Positions 47,324 through 57,476 are shown, counted from the first letter of the stretch. The stretch: DNA of 64,000 bases from Argyresthia goedartella (GCA_949825045.1 OX463827.1:7214501-7278500); one strand, 5' to 3'. Notes: a model not told the origin generated them from the letters alone. Program-made: numbers and translations.

Positions 47324-47861
47324 TGTTTAATATTTATGCTTCGGAACGCACCTCCTTTCGTTGCGCGACTCGGAACGGAAACGGAACTAGCAGCTGTCAC
47401 TTGTATAGAAACGAGATGACGAGTTAGAGGTTACTTTCTTGATGTGGAAAAAATGTCGGCACATGGCGTTCAGGCCTTGGCTGTATTTCAGTAGTAATAA
47501 TTGTCTAACACAGGTGTCGGGCCTGGTCGGAGTGTTAATTATAATAAACACGGAACAATCGTCGGGAATAAGTAGATTCACGTCATCGGAGTGAGTGCTT
47601 CGTGTTGTGAAGCTTGAAGTGGTTTGGTCCCCAATTCGTCGCGTTCGGCAGCGACGGCGACAGCATCGGGCTACGACGAGAGTAAGATTCGACTCCTCTC
47701 CCCCCACCCCTTGTGCTCCTTAACCCGTATTCCTGCCTCGAATTGAGCTTTCGTATTCCGGTCTACCGCGTCAAAGGTCAGTACCACGTGTGATACTCCT
47801 GGCAAAAAAAACAACCCTACCCAGATTCCAGGCCCGTTCGGTTGAGGCGTGGAATTTAACA
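47324..47861 (+). repeat. Pao 3' LTR
   Basis: 538 bp, TGTTTAATATTTATGCTTCG to GGAATTTAACA. Its end is fixed by the GACAC duplication. It contains a TTAATTATAATAAACACGG segment that may hold the poly-A signal. Confidence 0.85.
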
Positions 47862-47866
47862 GACAC

Positions 47867-49829
47867 GGATGATGAAAACCTTGTGTAAAAAGAGGAACGC
47901 CATCACTCGAACACACCTGAAAAAGAAAAAGAAAATAAAAAGAAAAGAAAAAAGAACAAGATTAGACAGGAAATAGAAATCGAAATTACAGAGAGGAAAA
48001 ATGACACAATGAATAACGAAATTCAAATACCGGAAAGCTTACCTCTAGATCCTGATGACTTGGACGAAAACGAATCCTTTGATGACGCATCGGAGATAGT
48101 AGAGATTCCTGAGAATGGGAGGCCGCAAAGAGAGAGGCGCTCACCTGCATGGACTAGAGATTATGTACTGGATGAGACTGAAGAAAGCCAAGAAAGTCAT
48201 TTACTCAATGAAATAACTTACCTGTCTGATGAAAATGAGAACGACGAGTACTGGCATGATGCCATAAAAGCTGAAATAAGAGCACATGTCAAGAACGGAA
48301 CCTGGAAAGTCGAAAAGAAAGGCAAAGATGTGAAAGTCGTTGACTACAAAATGGTTCTAAGAAATAAAGTTGGACCAGATGACAGCGTCACAAGAAAAGC
48401 CAGACTTGTAGCACGAGGCTTTACACAGCGACCAGGTATCGATTACAATGACACTTACGCACCCGTCGCGAAACTAAGTCCGATCAGATCTGTCATCGGA
48501 GTAGCTGTCGAGGAAGAGTTAAATCTGAACCAAATGGACGTCACAACCGCGTACCTAAATGGTGAGCTGGAAGAAAAGATAGTGATGAAGTACCCTGACT
48601 ACTTAGAAGAATACCTGACAGAAATTATGGTCGAAGAAAGTACAAAAGAAGACTTAACTATATACAACAAAACAGTTGACATGCTGAGAGATATAAAAAA
48701 CAACCCAAAAGAGAAGTTATGCTGTCTCATTAAAGCGCTTTACGGACTCAAGTAGGCAGGGAGGCAGTGGTACAAAAAGCTCGACACAGAACTAAAACAC
48801 ATCGGTTTCAGAGCATCAGAAGCTGACCCATGTGTATACCTACTAGAGAAAAGAGGAGTTAAAATAATAATAGTAATCTATGTCGACGACTTATTGATTG
48901 CCTACTCGTGTCCTAGAAAACTTAAAGAAGTCAAAGACCTGCTAAATTCAAAATTCGAACTAAAAGATTTGGGAAGACCGAAACGGCTCATTGGTATAGA
49001 TATGATATATAACAAAGAAGGAATTAAAATATGCCAACAGAAATTCATTGAAGACACTTTAAAGAAATTTAAAATGGAAGACTGCAAAACTACATCAACG
49101 CCAATGGAGCCAGGCCTCAAACTTGAAAGATGTGGAAAAGATGAAAGTCAACATCTTAATCTTTCTTACAAAAATTTAATAGGTACGCTGATGTATCTGG
49201 CAGTGGCAATTCGCCCTGACATCATGTTTGTCATAAGCTACCTATCACAGTTTAATGACTGTCATAAGGAAGAGCACTTTAAGTGCGCGAAAAGGGTACT
49301 TCGATACCTCAAAGCGACTAAAAACGTCTGATTGACATTCACGAAGACCGGCCAAGACATGCATGGCATGGCTAATGCGGACTGGGGCTCTTGCAAGCTC
49401 GATCGGAAGTCATTTTCAGGCTACTGTTTTAAATATGCTGGTACGGCCATAAGCTGGATGTCGAAGAAACAAAAGAGCGTCGCCCTTTCGACAGCAGAAG
49501 CGGAATACGTCGCCTTAACCGAAGCTGCGAAGGAAGCGATACACTTAAAAAGTCTATTCAAAAACTTGGGAGCTGACTACGAACGAGTTGTTGTCGCAAT
49601 CGACAATCAAGCAGCCCTCAAGTTAAGTCAAAATTCAATGGTGACGTCGAAGTCAAAACACATTGATTTAAAAATGCACTTCATTAGGAACTGTATCCAA
49701 GAAGGAGCAATAGACGTCAAGTATCTGCGAACCGAAGACTTGGAGGCAGACCTGCTAACCAAAGCTTTAGCTGGTCCGCGTTTGATGAAGTTGCAGAGCA
49801 GCCTTGGACTGTCCTGTTCACCACGATAG
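47867..49829 (+). pseudogene. Copia reverse transcriptase and RNase H
   Basis: Continues the integrase frame after Pao, but with TAA at 47886-47888. A Lys/Glu-rich linker leads to the RT (GTWKVEKKGKDVKVVDYK, TRKARLVARGFTQRPGIDY, NQMDVTTAYLNGELEEKI). A TAG at 48753-48755 falls where LK is followed by AGRQWYKKL, so a CAG Gln was probably lost. The catalytic motif VIYVDDLLIAYS is near 48880. A TGA at 49329-49331 precedes RNase H (MANADWGSCKLDRKSFSGY, VALSTAEAEYVALTEAAKEA, SKHIDLKMHFIRN). All stops are in one frame with no further shift. Confidence 0.9.
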
Positions 49830-49833
49830 TGCC

Positions 49834-49844
49834 GTGAAGAGGAG
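49834..49844 (+). promoter_or_regulatory. Copia polypurine tract
   Basis: GTGAAGAGGAG lies immediately before the 3' LTR and is the expected primer for plus-strand DNA synthesis. Confidence 0.65.
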
Positions 49845-49999
49845 TGTGAGTACTGGCCACAGCACTGTCGATGGTTCTCCGTATGAAATTAATGTGACAA
49901 GATACTTCAGATTGTCAATGCAATTCTGTTATTGTAAAAGACTAACAATAAATGTGTATTTTATGTCCGCCATGTCTTTCCATGTTAAATAACCCCAAC
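49845..49999 (+). repeat. Copia 3' LTR
   Basis: TGTGAGTACTGG to AACCCCAAC, 155 bp, followed by the GCAGAG duplication and the rest of MITE-A. Confidence 0.9.
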
Positions 50000-50075
50000 G
50001 CAGAGCCACAATGCCGGTCAAACATGCGGTTCCTGAACACATCAAAGAGAGCTTATGATATGTGTGTAGATAAAC

Positions 50076-50181
50076 TAGTGTATGTAACTGTACACTCTCG
50101 AGTGACATTATTATGAAACTCGCCTTCGGCTCGTTTCATAAACCCACTCTCGAGTAGCATTATGTAGCAGTCACATAAACT
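50076..50181 (+). repeat. Flank module of MITE-A copy 4
   Basis: GTATGTAACTGTAC, CTCGAGTGACATTATTATGA, TTTCATAAACCCACTCTCGA and AGTCACATAAACT match 20132-20263, with a small internal deletion. Confidence 0.65.
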
Positions 50182-50541
50182 ACTATTATTTGACCAAAGG
50201 TAGTTACTACCTTTCAGATTTTTACAAACGACAGGTAGCTGTGTCGCTATCTTATTTTTTTAATATTACAGCCAAGAATTTGGCTAACCTGACTGCTTCT
50301 ATTGAGACAGACACAGACAAGGGATTTTGGAAGACATTCCAAGCAATTTAAATTAGTTTTTAAGACAATAGAGGAAATCTCTAGCATACATAAGCCAATA
50401 AATATATCATCCAAGAATAGGAGATCAAAAATGTGTAATATCTTGCCCGAATTAAATAAGTCAAAAAAGTGAAATAATTTCCCAATATTAAAAAAAATTC
50501 AGACAAAGGGTAAGCCCCACTTAAATATTACCCATCAAAAC

Positions 50542-51186
50542 ATGCAGGGGCTACCTGGCAAAGAACTTGTATTAGAATTATTTCTTAATAATTCGGACAC
50601 TGATATTATTTGTATTACAGCACATTGGTTAAAGGAAAATATGATGTATTTTAACATAATTAATGACACAATTGTCAGTTGTTACAATAGAAAGACTGCT
50701 GATAGAAGTGGTTCTTTAATCTTAGTAAAAAATAATATTAAGGTGAAACAACGGAAATATATTCTTACACTTACTGTAGAAAGACAAAAAGAGGTATCTT
50801 GTGTTGCGTTGGATAGCCATATTATTGTTTGTGTCTACAGACCTCCGAGAGATGAAAAAGGCCATGGCAATTTTGAATTATTCGAGAAAATTATGGAGGA
50901 AGCCCTCATTAAACTTTGTAATAGCAGAAAAAAGTTAATTATTTGTGGCGATCTTAATGTAGATCTGCTTGTAGATACAACTCTGAAGCGACGATTAATA
51001 AATCTGTTCAAATCATTTAATTTATGTCATGTATTTCTAGAGCCGACTAGAATTACACTTACCAGCCAAACTTGCTTAGATAACGTTTTTTGTGACTGTG
51101 CATTCACAAGTAAAAATATAATTAACTGTTTACTCACACTTCAACCGTACAAAACAAATCCACGCCAAGCAATACGGTTTCACTAG
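50542..51186 (+). pseudogene. LINE-B endonuclease joined to mid-RT
   Basis: The frame opens within an APE-type endonuclease: THQNMQGLPGKELVLELF, DIICITAHWLKEN (the usual catalytic Glu of TETWL is replaced by Ala-His), VCVYRPPRDEKGHG, KKLIICGDLNVDLL and ARTRITLTSQ-like text at PTRITLTSQTCLDNVF. After NIINCLL the DNA switches to RT text (CTCACACTTCAACCGTACAA, as at 29567) in the wrong frame. About 1.4-1.5 kb, including the linker and the RT N-terminal half, is therefore deleted. The altered Glu and the deletion make it inactive. Confidence 0.75.
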
Positions 51187-52028
51187 AGGTAAATTGACTA
51201 CGGATGCAGGTATTACCCTTATAACTCATATTTATTCTGCATGGGGAGCCGCACAGGATGCTATCGGTGTTTTTTGCGATCTGTCAAAGGCATTTGATTG
51301 TGTTGATCATGACACGCTACTAATGAAATTAAACCATTACGGAGTTAGAAATAAAGCGTTGGATCTACTAAGATCATACCTAAGCAATAGAATTCAAAAG
51401 GCAGAAGTCAACGGCGTTAAATCTGATGCATCGGGGGTAAAATTGGCGTTCCACAAGGTTCCATATTAAGCCCTTTCTTATTCCTAGTATATATTAACGG
51501 AATTTTATGGTGGAGAAATTGACTATCATAGTGTTGTTTGCTGATGATACTTCACTGGTCTTCAAAATTGAAAGACAAAAAGAAGATTTTGATGATGTCA
51601 ATAGAGTATTATCTTTAGCCTTGAATTGGTTCACATTTAACAATTTATTGTTAAATGCTGGTAAAACCAAATGTATCAAATTCTCACTTCCAAATGTCAG
51701 GCAAGTTGGGACCAGTTTAGTGTTGGACAGCAATGCGTTAGAATTAGTAAATGACACGAAGTTTCTTGGAATAACCATTGATATCAAATTGCAGTGGGGA
51801 CCCCACATAGATAAATTGGCTGGTAAAATAAGTTCTGCGGCTTACGCTGTTAGGAACATCAGACAAAACACGGATGTGGCTACATCTAGGCTAGTATATT
51901 TTAGTTACTTTCATAGTGTCATGTCCTATGGTATCATGTTGTGGGGGAAAGCAGCGGATATTCAAACTATTTTTATTTTACAGAATAGAGCTATTCGAGT
52001 GATTTATAATTTAAAACGCAAAGACTCC
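51187..52028 (+). pseudogene. LINE-B RT fragment before the piggyBac
   Basis: Contains FCDLSKAFDCVDHDTLL, LDLLRSYLSNRIQKAE, a frame break near 51440, VLFADDTSLVFKIER, TKFLGITIDIKLQWGPHI and SYGIMLWGKAADIQT. It is very similar at DNA level to 29640-30470. The RT continues on the far side of the piggyBac at 54097. Confidence 0.85.
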
Positions 52029-52032
52029 TTAA

Positions 52033-54092
52033 CCCGTATCATCCCAACCATAGTAAAATAAGTCCAATTTTTATGAAAATCGTATCGGAGCATGTTTATA
52101 GATGTATAATGAGAACTACATACCAAAAAAAAATTCATCTCATTTAGATTTTTAGTTTTGTAACCGTTCCAATAATGGAACACTAGGATTAAACATACAT
52201 GTAAGATACTGTCAGTGGCTATGGATTTCGTTGAGAAATAAAACGATTGTATTCACTTTTTATTTATTGTAAGAAGTTTTAAATCTTATAATTATTACTT
52301 AAAATTACAATTGCGTGTGTTATTGAGCATGAAAAATGATAGAACATTTGCTATGTAAGGCAACATTACATTTGATACACTTCATGGTTGTGGTTTTGTG
52401 GCATAAACCACATCGAGTTTATTTATTTTGTTTATCCTCTGCTTGTTTTATTCATTTTTTGCGGATATTTGAGAGGTGCTTTCTCAGTTCGGTTAGCTCG
52501 TATAGTCCCTGTTCCATCGTGACCGATTTTTTGTAACTCCTCAAGCAGCGGTAAGGATGTAAAAAAAATATCGAAATAAAAACTGTAGCTACCTTGTGGC
52601 AGCTTTGATATTAGATCCAGAACAACTGAGGCACCAACAACTAACTCAGGATGGGTATTTCCGGTACTAGCTCCCTGATACAGCTCACCATAAATCAAAT
52701 ATCCATGTCGCGTACAAATAGACCAATTTTTATATCCAATTCTGATTGGCTTTCCATGGATATGCTGCTTAGTACTATGTTTCCCAAAATATGGAATCAT
52801 AGATTCGTTAATGCTCAAATTTCTATCTCCAGGGTAATACTTTACCCATCGTGCATTGAGCAGATTCCATAGAGGACGCACTTTAGCAAACTTATCATTA
52901 GGACCAAGATTATTATTGTCAGCAACATGGAAATAACGCAGCAAATCTTCAAATTGATTTCTTGACATAATAGCTACCACTGTTGGAAAACTGCAGTCAA
53001 CTCTTTGTTCCCAATACATTCTGTATCTCGATACACTGTTATATCCCGACAATATGAGAATGGCTTTAAAGTGTTTCATATCCGTTGTAGTAACACGGAA
53101 TGCATGTTTACCCTTCTGAATCACATTTTTTTCAGTTTCTGAGCGCAGTAATTCGAACACGTCTTCATAAAAAAATAGTTCAAAAACCTGAACAGATTTT
53201 TCCAAATTTTCCGGGTTTTCCAGGAAATCTCGTTCACAGTATTCTTTCTCAGCCTTTTCTGGAATATCTACAAACCACCACTTTCTTTTAACTTCAACAC
53301 GTTTTCTTTTTGGCGGTGGCGGTGTTGCCGTCGACGAGGATATGGGCTGTGAAGGCTACGTCACTGACGATGTGGAAGTGTTGGTTCAACTTCTTGTTCA
53401 TCTCCAACGACCTCATGCACTATCCTAGATTCAGCTTGAGACGATCTAGTGACTCGAAGTTCAGCTTCTGATAGTAACTGATGTCTAGACAAATTATTTA
53501 TACTTGCAAACTCTTCGTCACCGCTATCTTCGTCGCTATTTTGCCAATTTTCAGGAGGTGTGATGAAAATATCAGCCGCAAACAAGCCGTCATCTTCTTC
53601 CAACTGAGAGATTATCTGATACACATTTAATCTGCAATAAAATAATATTATAATTACGAGGCAATACAGATAAAATAAAGTTCCTAATGTATAAAAATTA
53701 CATGTGCTTATGTTCCTACTGCTCAAATAATGGAACGGTACATAAAACTTACAGCTACCCTCAAATTTGCCTTTTTATTTCTAAATACGTATGACGACAT
53801 GATAGAAAAATACTATAACATGTTTATAAACCCTAAATAGTCAGTAGTATAATGTAAACATCATGATTACTTACATTTTCCTGTTCGCCATATTTTTCAC
53901 TCAAAACTTACAAACACAATTATGTGATCTAGATCAACAAAACCACGCGATGTGAAATGAAATGTGTTCATCTGACAGCTAGAAATGTCAGTAATACCAA
54001 CATAAAAACTTTACTTTAAAGACGCGTTCAAAAATTCGAGTAAAAAATAAAAAAATTACCGTTTTAAAAATGGAACACTAGGATGATATGGG
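52033..54092 (-). mobile_element. piggyBac element, 2060 bp
   Basis: TTAA occurs at 52029-52032 and 54093-54096. Ends CCCGTATCATCC and GGATGATATGGG agree as inverted repeats at 11 of 12 bases. A subterminal GGAACACTAGGAT occurs near both ends (52179-52191 and 54072-54084, same orientation). Excision restores LINE-B exactly, as expected for precise TTAA targeting. It encodes one minus-strand transposase gene, broken by a deletion and a frame error. Confidence 0.9.
52320..53891 (-). pseudogene. piggyBac transposase with one intron, internally deleted
   Basis: Minus strand. A 17 nt first exon (ATG at 53891) ends before a GTAAGT donor. A 243 bp intron (53874-53632) ends TTTTATTGCAG. The spliced frame continues as LNVYQIISQLEEDDGLF and the acidic NSDEDSGDEEFASINNL. 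A stop/frameshift lies near 53361-53378. A basic segment (PPPPKRKRVEVKRKWWF) and the DDE_Tnp_1_7 domain follow, with MKHFKAILILSGYN, LSINESMIPYFGKHS, GKPIRIGYKNWS and SYSFYFDIFFTSLPLL. The frame stops at 52432-52434. A Cys-rich C-terminus (RCGLCHKTTTMKCIKC) is readable at about 52338-52412. The stretch holding the third catalytic Asp is deleted, and the first reads Asn. Confidence 0.8.
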
Positions 54093-54096
54093 TTAA

Positions 54097-54411
54097 GAGA
54101 GCTTTTTAAAGAAATTGACATACTAACTGTAGCTAGTCAATTTATTTTCGAAAATATAATGTATGTACGCAAGTACCTTACAAAATTTCCCAAACTTAGC
54201 GATAGCTGTAATGTTAACCTAAGAAATAATTACAGACTACTTGCGCCCCGGTTTAGACTCGCGAAGGTTAGCAATTCTTTCAAGGGTCAATGCATTCTCT
54301 ACTACAACAAGATACCTCTGGAGATCTTGAAATTGGCATTTGAGCAATTCAAAAACCATGTTAAAGCGACTTTGTCGAAAAAGGGATATTACAATGTTCA
54401 AGATTACTAAA
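54097..54411 (+). pseudogene. LINE-B RT end after the piggyBac
   Basis: Continues ELFKEIDILTVASQFIF and MYVRKYLTKFPKLSDS, then FRLAKVSNSFKGQCILYYNK and HVKATLSKKGYYNVQDY, ending at a stop. It matches 38230-38540 closely. It supplies the part deleted from the 30541 copy. Confidence 0.85.
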
Positions 54412-54597
54412 TGATGGGACTGTATGGGGTTAATCTGGCTCAACACAGACCTTGCTGTTAATAATTTTGTAATTATTTATTCCTGCTTATTAATTATGAT
54501 AATGACTAAATATTATATTTTGTATTAGTTAAGCATAAGCAAGTTTTAAAAAAGAGATCTATAAATCATTCTGTGGGAGTTTCTACGTCCTTCTTAC

Positions 54598-54898
54598 GTA
54601 TTAGATAGATAAACCCAGGTCACAGTATTAGTATTGTTTTAAATTAATATTTCCAAAATGGTTTATGTACTCCAGCTTTAGTATTCTTTTTAATTCCTCG
54701 GTCGTTTCAGTCTCCAGCATATTTAATGACAGAAGAAGACCAGAGTTGCTGCTTTTAAGTGCAATATCAACTATTATGTACCTGTATTAAAGTTTTGTTT
54801 TTACCCCTTTGTTGACAACATCCTGTAGTGGTTCACTCAAACAAGGTCAGTCAAACATCAAAAAAATTAAAATCTCATAAAAATCTCAATAAAAGTTT
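54598..54898 (+). repeat. Duplicate of the LINE-B 5' region
   Basis: From AGATAGATAAACCCAGGTCA to AATAAAAGTTT this matches 37085-37386 with few differences. It then diverges into different sequence at AGTATTCTCTC. It directly follows the truncated LINE-B 3' end. Confidence 0.7.
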
Positions 54899-57476
54899 AG
54901 TATTCTCTCAATCGAAACTATTTGAAGCAATTAATATTCGAGAAAGCACTCGTTTATACGAATATAAAAATCAGGAACGATTCGAACGAGTTTGCAAAAA
55001 ACTGGCGTTTAATGTAGTGGAACGTTTTTAATTTATTTATTTACTTGTTGCATATAGTAAAAGTGTGTGTGTCGTGTTGGTTGAATACATTTCAGATTCT
55101 ATGAGTTTGCCATCACTTCTTCAAAACACATAAAATATTGCTCTGTAAAGAAGCGGCACTCACCTACACATTTTATTTTCAGGATGAGACAATTTTAGAT
55201 GAAGTCCGTCCAATGACAATCTCCACAAGTACTCGTGGGCTTGTTGCTGCTAACAATAATATGGAGTTGACTGGCCTGATAAATGATGTTCTACCTAGAG
55301 AGCAGAGTTAAGTCCCTGAAGAAGATTATTCTTCTATGCGTGTAGGTTGAATACATTTCAGATTCGATGACTTTGACATCACTTCTTCAAAACACATAAA
55401 ATATTACTCTGTAAAGAAGCGGCACTCACCTACACATTTTATTTTCAGGATGAGACACTGTCAGATGAAGTCCCTCTGATAATAACCTCCGCAAGTACTC
55501 GTGGGGCTGTTGCTACTGACAATGACTCGGAGTTGACTGGCCTGATAAATGATGCTCTACCTAGAGAACACAGTAAATTCGCTGAAGATGATTATTCTTT
55601 TATTCTTGTAGATGGAAAACATTTCAGTTTCGATGATTTTGCCATCACTTTGTCAAAATATTACTCGAGATTTTAAAGAAGCGGCACTCATCTTCGTATA
55701 TCTTATCTTATTTTCAGGATGAGACACTTTCATGTGAAGGCCCTCCAATGACAACCTCCGTAAGTACTCGTGGGACTTTTGCTGCTGACAATAACGTGGA
55801 GATAACTGGCCTTATTGGCATCCCCAAAAAAAATCTACTAAAGAACATACACACATTGAGGTTGAAGTGATTGTACTGGAAACGTCTACTGCAAGAAACT
55901 CCCAAGAACAAACAGTTAAAAACACTGAAGATGGATTGACTACACCAGAAACCTACCATTGGGGGAAGCTCTCGACCTGGAAGATCAAAAACTAGAAAGC
56001 CTCAGAAAGGTCGTAAACGTAAATGTAAAACTGATAAAATGTACATTGATTATCAGATGAAGATTACTCGACCTTTATTAATTGCGAAGAAGCTGAAATT
56101 TCAGATGAATGGGTAGGATATGCTTCTTCTTCCAATGATGATGAATTGGTTTCAAAAACAGCGAAAACCAAAAAAAAGGACAAAAAAGACAGAATCGAAA
56201 AAGCTAAAAACAACTTTGGATGAAATTGAGGAAGAAATAGTTGGAGAAAAAGAGGCTTGAGAAAAAGAAAAAAAACTTGAGGAATGAACGGTCACAAAAA
56301 AGAACTGCTGGAGAAGAATATGTGCGAAATGATGGCAAAACCATTGATGCCAAATCTGTTCTACCTAAGCCGTGCATTGGAAAAAATGTGGTAATAACTG
56401 TGGAAATATGGATTCTGATAAAAGACAGAAGGTATTTGATCACTTTTGGGGACTCTCAGGAAATCTTGGAAGAGACTGGATAGTAAGTAGAACACAGAAA
56501 GAAGAGATAAAGCGTAAGCGAGTTGAATCGGGGAACCGCGCGGCAACCTATAAGTATCATATTAACGAAGGAGAGGGTAGGAAACCAGTGTGTTTGCAAT
56601 TTTTAGCTACTACGCTAAATGTATCGTCGAAAACTATCTATCACACTGTCAAAAACTCTAGCTGGGGCTGCGCTAAAGAAGATTAACGTGGCAAACACGT
56701 ACCGCCTAATAAAACCCAACCATCTACAATTGAATCGGTGACCAATTTCATCAAAAAATTACCTGCAGTACCGTCGCATTATTGCCGACATGATTCCACT
56801 AGAGTCTACTTATCACATGAATACAAAAATGTTGCTAATCTTTACAGCACTTACCAAAAACTCTCTAAAGAGAATTGTGTAGATTTTGTTTGTGAGAGAG
56901 TTTTCCGTAAAATATTCTCTGAAGATTTCAATATAGGGTTCCACGTACCCAAGAAAGATAAATGTTTGAAATGCTTAAAACTCGAACGAACAGATAATTC
57001 AGATCCAGCAAAAGCTAAAGAAAAAGCTGAACATGAAACTGAAAAAATGAAAGCTATAACAGGTTTTATACTCATAAGCATATTCACAAAATTACCCAAA
57101 CACTCTATGTGTAAGCTTTGATTTAGAGAAGGTTCTGAATACCCCATATGGTCAGTCAATGCTTTTATATTACTCGCGCAAATTGGCTGTATATAATTTG
57201 TGCTTTTACGAGAACGGGACGCGCAGAGTTTCATGCTATTACTGGGATGAAAGTGACGGAAAAAGAGGTGCGAACGAAGTATCTAGTATTCTACATAGAT
57301 ACAGACAATCGGTTGACGAAAGGGGTAATGTTAAAAACTTACTTCTATATTGTGATTGCTGCCCTGGGAAAAACCGGAATCAGGTGGTGTTAGCAATGGT
57401 ACACTCCGCGTTATCGCAATGCAAAAATTTAGAAACCATACAGATAAATTATGTGCTGTTAAAATGTTATTGATAA
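54899..57476 (+). pseudogene. Repeat-derived gene with transposase-like domain, broken
   Basis: Three tandem exon-like units (55068-55860) precede a Lys/Glu-rich region (56150-56300). A recognisable domain set follows. CGNNCGNMDSDKRQKVFDHF and FWGLSGNLGRDWIVSR lie at about 56385-56480. CLQFLATTLNVSSKTIY lies near 56590 and a Cys pair KDKCLKCLKLER near 56960. After a frame break near 57110 come FDLEKVLNTPYGQSM, LYYSRKLAVYNLCFY and YYWDESDGKRGANEV, then LLLYCDCCPGKNRNQVVLAM. The last motifs resemble the transposase-like domain of widespread insect proteins (I recall DUF7869 as a possible profile). Stops at 56684 and about 57121 and a missing C-terminus make it non-functional. The function of the family is not known to me. 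Confidence 0.55.
55068..55860 (+). repeat. Three tandem copies of an exon plus intron end, about 267 bp each
   Basis: Each unit has an intron end (AAAGAAGCGGCACTCA, then ATTTTATTTTCAG or close) and an exon starting GATGAGACA at 55183, 55449 and 55718. The exons share ASTRG and NNxELTGLI text and end before a GTAG-type donor. Copy 1 contains a stop. The 266 and 269 bp spacings show unequal duplication of a genomic exon unit. Confidence 0.75.

Larger units (their letters stand above)
41343..47861 (+). mobile_element. Pao/BEL LTR retrotransposon nested in Copia
   Basis: 6519 bp. GACAC duplicates flank it at 41338-41342 and 47862-47866. Ends are TGTTTAATAT and GGAATTTAACA. Domain order is gag (DUF1759-like), zinc knuckles, aspartic protease, Pao-type RT with YVDD, RNase H, integrase. 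It is GC-rich against an AT-rich surrounding. Two frameshifts and four in-frame stops are present, and the 5' LTR is incomplete. No envelope-like ORF was seen. Confidence 0.9.
39151..49999 (+). mobile_element. Copia-type LTR retrotransposon interrupted by Pao
   Basis: LTRs of 155 bp at 39151-39305 and 49845-49999 differ at two positions. GCAGAG flanks both ends (39145-39150, 50000-50005). Domain order after excluding the Pao insert is gag, protease, integrase, RT, RNase H, which defines Copia/Pseudoviridae-like elements. Without the insert the element is about 4.3 kb. It carries a frameshift, an internal deletion, three in-frame stops and the 6.5 kb insertion, so it is inactive. Confidence 0.9.
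38868..50075 (-). mobile_element. MITE-A copy 4, host of the Copia/Pao nest
   Basis: The left piece is 38868-39150 (GTTTATCTACACACGTATCA, AACCGCACGTTACGATCAGC, CAAATTTCGAACGCCGACGC). The right piece is 50000-50075 (ATGCCGGTCAAACATGCGGT, ending TTATGATATGTGTGTAGATA). Joining them at GCAGAG restores the order seen in copy 2 at 19797-20131. A flank module follows at 50076. Confidence 0.8.
50270..54597 (+). mobile_element. LINE-B copy with endonuclease, interrupted by piggyBac
   Basis: Layout: end of the ORF1 region, endonuclease 50542-51130, an internal deletion, RT 51131-52028, piggyBac 52033-54092, RT end 54097-54411, 3' UTR to about 54597. The two sides of the piggyBac join exactly as in the 30460-30480 copy (GACTCCTTAAGAGAGC). 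The 3' end is cut short at TTCTACGTCCTTCT compared with 38700-38813. Confidence 0.85.

Noticed and set aside
55068..55860. CRISPR-like or satellite array
   Set aside because: Only three units, each about 267 bp with exon and splice text and no short repeat-spacer pattern, in a eukaryotic context.
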